Shown here piece after piece: positions 60,767 through 64,000 of a stretch of 64,000 bases of DNA. The stretch is taken from NCBI RefSeq assembly GCF_002934065.1, contig NZ_CP018049.1, forward strand, positions 3,780,501 through 3,844,500, written 5' to 3'. Positions within the stretch are counted from its first letter, which is position 1. Every line of letters begins with the position of its first letter. Position numbers and translations under genes: made by a program. Source of the stretch: Pseudomonas orientalis. Lineage in GTDB: Bacteria > Pseudomonadota > Gammaproteobacteria > Pseudomonadales > Pseudomonadaceae. A model generated the notes under the pieces. It saw only the letters and a list, made by a program, of their open reading frames with translations, had not been told where the DNA came from and ran no database searches.

Positions 60767-62959
60767 ATGCACACTTTTCCACGGCACACCCATTTACTGC
60801 TTCTGGCTGGCCTGAGCGCCCTTCCCGTCCCCGGCGCTTTTGCCGGCGACGAACCGGAACTCACGCTCAAAGCCGTTACCGTCACCGCGACCCGGCGCGA
60901 AGCGTCGCTGCAGAAAGTCCCGGTGGCGGTCTCGGTGCTCGACGGCGAACAACTGGAACGCGACAACCGCAATGGCGTGGCGAGCATCGCGCAGCAAGTG
61001 CCGTCGCTGAATTTCCGCACCGGCGCCTCGAACAAGGACACCTCATTGTTCGTACGCGGTGTGGGCACCATTTCCACCTCCCCCGGCGTCGAACCGACGG
61101 TGGCCACGGTCATCGACGGCGTGGTGTACGCCCGCCCCGGCCAGGCCACCCTCGACCTGCTGGACCTGGAGCGCATCGAAGTGTTGCGCGGCCCGCAAGG
61201 CACGTTGTTCGGCAAGAACGCCTCGGCCGGGGTACTGAACATCACCAGCAAGGCGCCGACTGAGCAGACCCATGGTTTTATCGATCAGTCGTTCTACAGC
61301 GGCAATGAAAGCCGCACCCGCTTCGGTATCGGCGGGAGCCTGGTGCCGGAGGTGCTCAAGGGCTCGATCAGTACCTTGTTCGGCAGCTACGACGGCAACG
61401 TCGACAACCGCCACAACGGCCAGGAGGTCAACGGTTACAACCACAAGGGCATTCGCGGCAAGCTGGAATTCACGCCCGATGACGACGTGAAGCTGACCCT
61501 GATCGCCGACTACATGCAGTCCCACGATGACGCACCCAATGGCGTGGTCAGCCAGTCCCTGAGCCCGGCGTTCGGCAACGCGTTGAGCCCGGTTCGCGCC
61601 TCCAGCGACAACCGCGGCATCAACACCGATACCCGCAGCCATGTGCAAGACACCAACAAGGGCCTGTCGGCCCAACTGGACTGGAACCTGGGCGACTACA
61701 CCCTGACCTCGATCACCGCCTGGCGCGGCTGGGACAACACCCAGTATCAGGACGGCGACCGCCTCGGCACGGTCAGCGCCGCCTTCCCCGGCACCGCCGA
61801 CAAGGGCGACCTGGCGTTCGACCAATACTCCCAGGAACTGCGCCTGGCCTCACCCAAGGGCGAGTTCCTCGAGTACGTGGGTGGCCTGTTCTACATGCAT
61901 GGCAAGGACGAGGAAACCTACCGGCGCACCCTCACCACGACTACGCGCATCGACCGTGGCATCGCCGACTACAGCACCACCAGCGACAGCTACGCGGCGT
62001 TCGGCGAGACCACCCTCAACTTCACCTCGCGCTTTCGCGGTATCGCCGGGTTGCGCTATACCCATGACGACTTGAAGTACGACCACCGTCGCGTGTCCAC
62101 CTCGTCCACCACCATCAGCGGCATTCAACCGGCCACCGCAAGTTCCGGCTCGGTGGACGAGGACGGGTGGTCGGGCCGCCTCGGTGTGCAGTACGACCTG
62201 AGCGACAGCGTCACCAGTTACCTGACTTACTCGCGTGGCTACAAAGGCCCGGCGTACAACGTGTTCTTCAACATGCAGCCGCGTGACACCGAGGCGTTAA
62301 AACCGGAAACCTCCAACACCTGGGAAGCCGGGATCAAGACCAGCGCGTGGAACAACCGCCTGACCACCAACCTGGCGGTGTTCCACAGCGACTACGACAA
62401 TTACCAGGCCAACTTTTTCGACACGGTCGCAGGCCAGGTGGTGACGCGCCTGATCAACGCCGGCAGCGTCAGCACCGAAGGGGTCGAGCTCGATTACGCG
62501 CTGCAGGCCACCCAGCAACTCAAGCTCTCCGGCGCCCTGGCCTATACCCGCGCGCGCATCGACCAATTCGCATGCCCGCCAGGCGCGGCGGCCACCTGCA
62601 ACGTGAATGGCAAACCCCTGCCGTACAGCCCGGACTGGAAAAGCTACGTGCGCGCCGACTACAGCATCCCCCTGGATAACGGCCTGGATATCGAACTGGG
62701 CACCGACTACAGCTGGCAGAGCGAAGTGCAGTACGACATCAGCCAGAACCTTGATACCAAGCAAGGTGCGTATGGCATCTGGAACGCCAGCGTGGCCCTG
62801 GCCGACTACACCCATGGCTGGCGCGTGGCGCTGCTGGCGAAGAACCTGGTCGACAAGTCCTACTCACCGCTGCTGGCCAGCGGCGGCAACTACATCTACC
62901 GCGCCGTGCCCCGTGACGATGAACGTTACGTCGGCGTGCAACTGCGCAAGGATTTCTAG
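60767..62959 (+). CDS. TonB-dependent outer-membrane receptor (LacI-linked)
   Basis: 730 residues: signal peptide (LLLLAGLSALPVPGAFA), TonB-box-like LTLKAVTVTATRR, plug with VPVAVSVLDGEQLER, FVRGVGTISTSPGVEPTV and IEVLRGPQGTLFGKNASAGVLNI, then the barrel ending YVGVQLRKDF (terminal Phe). The SPGVEPTV and GKNASAG sequences are typical of receptors for non-siderophore substrates found in sphingomonads and pseudomonads. One base separates its stop from the monooxygenase ATG, so ligand uptake and oxidation are coupled. ATG 60767 is preferred to longer frames. Confidence 0.92.
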   Translation: MHTFPRHTHLLLLAGLSALPVPGAFAGDEPELTLKAVTVTATRREASLQKVPVAVSVLDGEQLERDNRNGVASIAQQVPSLNFRTGASNKDTSLFVRGVGTISTSPGVEPTVATVIDGVVYARPGQATLDLLDLERIEVLRGPQGTLFGKNASAGVLNITSKAPTEQTHGFIDQSFYSGNESRTRFGIGGSLVPEVLKGSISTLFGSYDGNVDNRHNGQEVNGYNHKGIRGKLEFTPDDDVKLTLIADYMQSHDDAPNGVVSQSLSPAFGNALSPVRASSDNRGINTDTRSHVQDTNKGLSAQLDWNLGDYTLTSITAWRGWDNTQYQDGDRLGTVSAAFPGTADKGDLAFDQYSQELRLASPKGEFLEYVGGLFYMHGKDEETYRRTLTTTTRIDRGIADYSTTSDSYAAFGETTLNFTSRFRGIAGLRYTHDDLKYDHRRVSTSSTTISGIQPATASSGSVDEDGWSGRLGVQYDLSDSVTSYLTYSRGYKGPAYNVFFNMQPRDTEALKPETSNTWEAGIKTSAWNNRLTTNLAVFHSDYDNYQANFFDTVAGQVVTRLINAGSVSTEGVELDYALQATQQLKLSGALAYTRARIDQFACPPGAAATCNVNGKPLPYSPDWKSYVRADYSIPLDNGLDIELGTDYSWQSEVQYDISQNLDTKQGAYGIWNASVALADYTHGWRVALLAKNLVDKSYSPLLASGGNYIYRAVPRDDERYVGVQLRKDF

Positions 62960-62960
62960 C

Positions 62961-64000
62961 ATGAGCCGTCAACTCAAACTCGGCGCGTTCCTGATGGCCA
63001 CCGGGCACCATGTGGCCGCGTGGCGCCACCCGGATGTGCCGGCCAATGCCGGGCTGGATTTCGCCCACTACAAGCACCTGGCACAGGTAGCGGAAGCGGC
63101 GAAGTTCGACGCCCTGTTCGTGGCCGACAGCATTGCCGCCGCCACCGGTGAAGTCGCCAGCCGGATGGCGCGGTCGGATCATTTCGAACCGCTCACCCTG
63201 CTCTCGGCGCTCAGCGCCGTGACCGAGCATATCGGCCTGATCGCCACCGCCACCACCAGCTACAACGAGCCCTACCACGTAGCGCGCAAATTCGCCTCGC
63301 TGGATCATCTGTCCGGCGGCCGCGCAGGCTGGAACCTGGTGACCTCGGACAACGCCGCCGAAGCGCTGAACTTCGGCCGCGATGAACACCTGGGCCACAC
63401 CGAACGCTACAGCCGCGCCCGGGAATTTCATCAGGTGGTGACGGGGTTGTGGGACAGTTGGGACGACGACGCCTTCGTGCGCGACAAGGCCAGCGGGCGC
63501 TATTACGACCCGCGCAAATGCCATGTACTGGACCATGTGGGCGAACATTTCCGGGTCAAAGGCCCGCTGAACGTGGCGCGTTCACCCCAGGGCCAGCCGG
63601 TGATCGTGCAGGCCGGCTCCTCGGAAACCGGCCGCGAACTGGCGGCGCAGACCGCCGAGGTGGTGTTTACCGCACAAACCTCATTGGCCAATGCTCAGGC
63701 GTTTTACCGCGACCTCAAAGGGCGCCTGGGCCGCTACGGGCGCGAGACGGACTCGCTGAAAATCATGCCGGGCGTGTTGGTGGTGGTCGGGCACACCGAG
63801 GCCGAGGCCCGGGCGAAATTCGAAGCGTTCCAGGAACTGGTCGAGCCCCAGGTGGGCGTGGCTTTGCTGGGGCGCATGCTGGGTAATTTCGACCTGTCCG
63901 GCTACCCGCTGGATGGACCGCTGCCGGCGCTGCCCTTGACCGACAGCGGGCAACGCAGCCGCCAGCAACTGTTGAGCGAGATGGCCCATCGTGAACAGCT
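62961..64000 (+). CDS. LLM-class flavin-dependent monooxygenase, NtaA/SnaA/DszA type (partial, right edge)
   Basis: The first 346 residues are present; about 100 residues are missing at the C-terminus. Motifs of the family: KLGAFLMATGHHVAAWRHPD near the N-terminus, FDALFVADS, SDHFEPLTLLSALSAVTEHIG, GRAGWNLVTSDN, ERYSRAREF, PQGQPVIVQAGSSETGRELAA and AEVVFTAQTS. Members use reduced FMN from a reductase to oxidise sulfur, nitrogen or carbon in small molecules such as nitrilotriacetate or dibenzothiophene sulfone. It is encoded 1 bp after the TonB receptor gene. Confidence 0.92.
   Translation, partial: MSRQLKLGAFLMATGHHVAAWRHPDVPANAGLDFAHYKHLAQVAEAAKFDALFVADSIAAATGEVASRMARSDHFEPLTLLSALSAVTEHIGLIATATTSYNEPYHVARKFASLDHLSGGRAGWNLVTSDNAAEALNFGRDEHLGHTERYSRAREFHQVVTGLWDSWDDDAFVRDKASGRYYDPRKCHVLDHVGEHFRVKGPLNVARSPQGQPVIVQAGSSETGRELAAQTAEVVFTAQTSLANAQAFYRDLKGRLGRYGRETDSLKIMPGVLVVVGHTEAEARAKFEAFQELVEPQVGVALLGRMLGNFDLSGYPLDGPLPALPLTDSGQRSRQQLLSEMAHREQ

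Overview
The window looks like a chromosomal segment of a Pseudomonas of the P. fluorescens group (SBW25-like). Three things point there: high-GC coding style, dispersed palindromes whose core is the 16-mer GTGGGAGGGGGCTTGC known from P. fluorescens SBW25 REP/REPIN sequences, and gene content typical of that group (two-module lipopeptide synthetase with LuxR and NodT-type neighbours, ArnT, a second type II secretion system, several TonB receptors). No rRNA, tRNA, CRISPR array, phage or IS transposase was recognised.

Layout. 1-4071 (minus): ribose-type ABC importer (binding protein, double ATPase, permease) plus a zinc alcohol dehydrogenase cut by the left edge, with a LacI-type operator upstream. 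4187-4819: a composite repeat locus. 4910-6352: orphan exported protein. 6499-10685 (minus): AttH-like lipoprotein with a lipoprotein-type ABC exporter. 10966-15026 (plus): Ais-like phosphatase, ArnT and a second ArnT-like glycosyltransferase. 15070-15697: REPIN cluster. 15697-24675: initiating lipopeptide NRPS (C-A-T-C-A-T, no thioesterase), divergent LuxR regulator and coupled outer-membrane factor, so probably half of a split viscosin/massetolide-type pathway. 24672-26767: two paralogous AT-richer genes with calpain-like features. 27006-36744: housekeeping and accessory genes (DUF6124, flavin/PNPOx-like, two LysR, GST, aldo/keto reductase, DUF1835, degenerate receiver, acid phosphatase, OmpA and DUF4398 lipoproteins).

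36922-44089 (minus) is a six-gene unit: TonB receptor, polar amino-acid-type ABC importer, FAD amine oxidase and RidA, which reads as a complete route from outer-membrane uptake to oxidation and imine clean-up of an unidentified amine. 44677-54563 (minus) is an 11-gene type II secretion operon (gspE-F-G-H-I-J-K-L-M-C-D) with a lipidated secretin, mostly with 4-nt stop/start overlaps and bracketed by REPINs. A small exported protein and a large secreted GH3 glycosidase with a PA14 insert follow, then a second copy of the composite repeat, a TetR gene, and a divergent LacI / TonB receptor / flavin monooxygenase locus that runs off the right edge.

The most unusual signals are: (1) a 383-bp repeat present at both ends of the window whose predicted three-way junction shows three compensated base-pair changes between copies; (2) a 14-bp LacI-type operator, TGTTANCGNTAACA, shared by two uptake loci 56 kb apart; (3) the calpain-like gene pair beside the lipopeptide genes; (4) the amine uptake/oxidation operon. 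Start codons were chosen by eye from ribosome-binding sites and family length; all functional calls come from reading motifs, without database searches.
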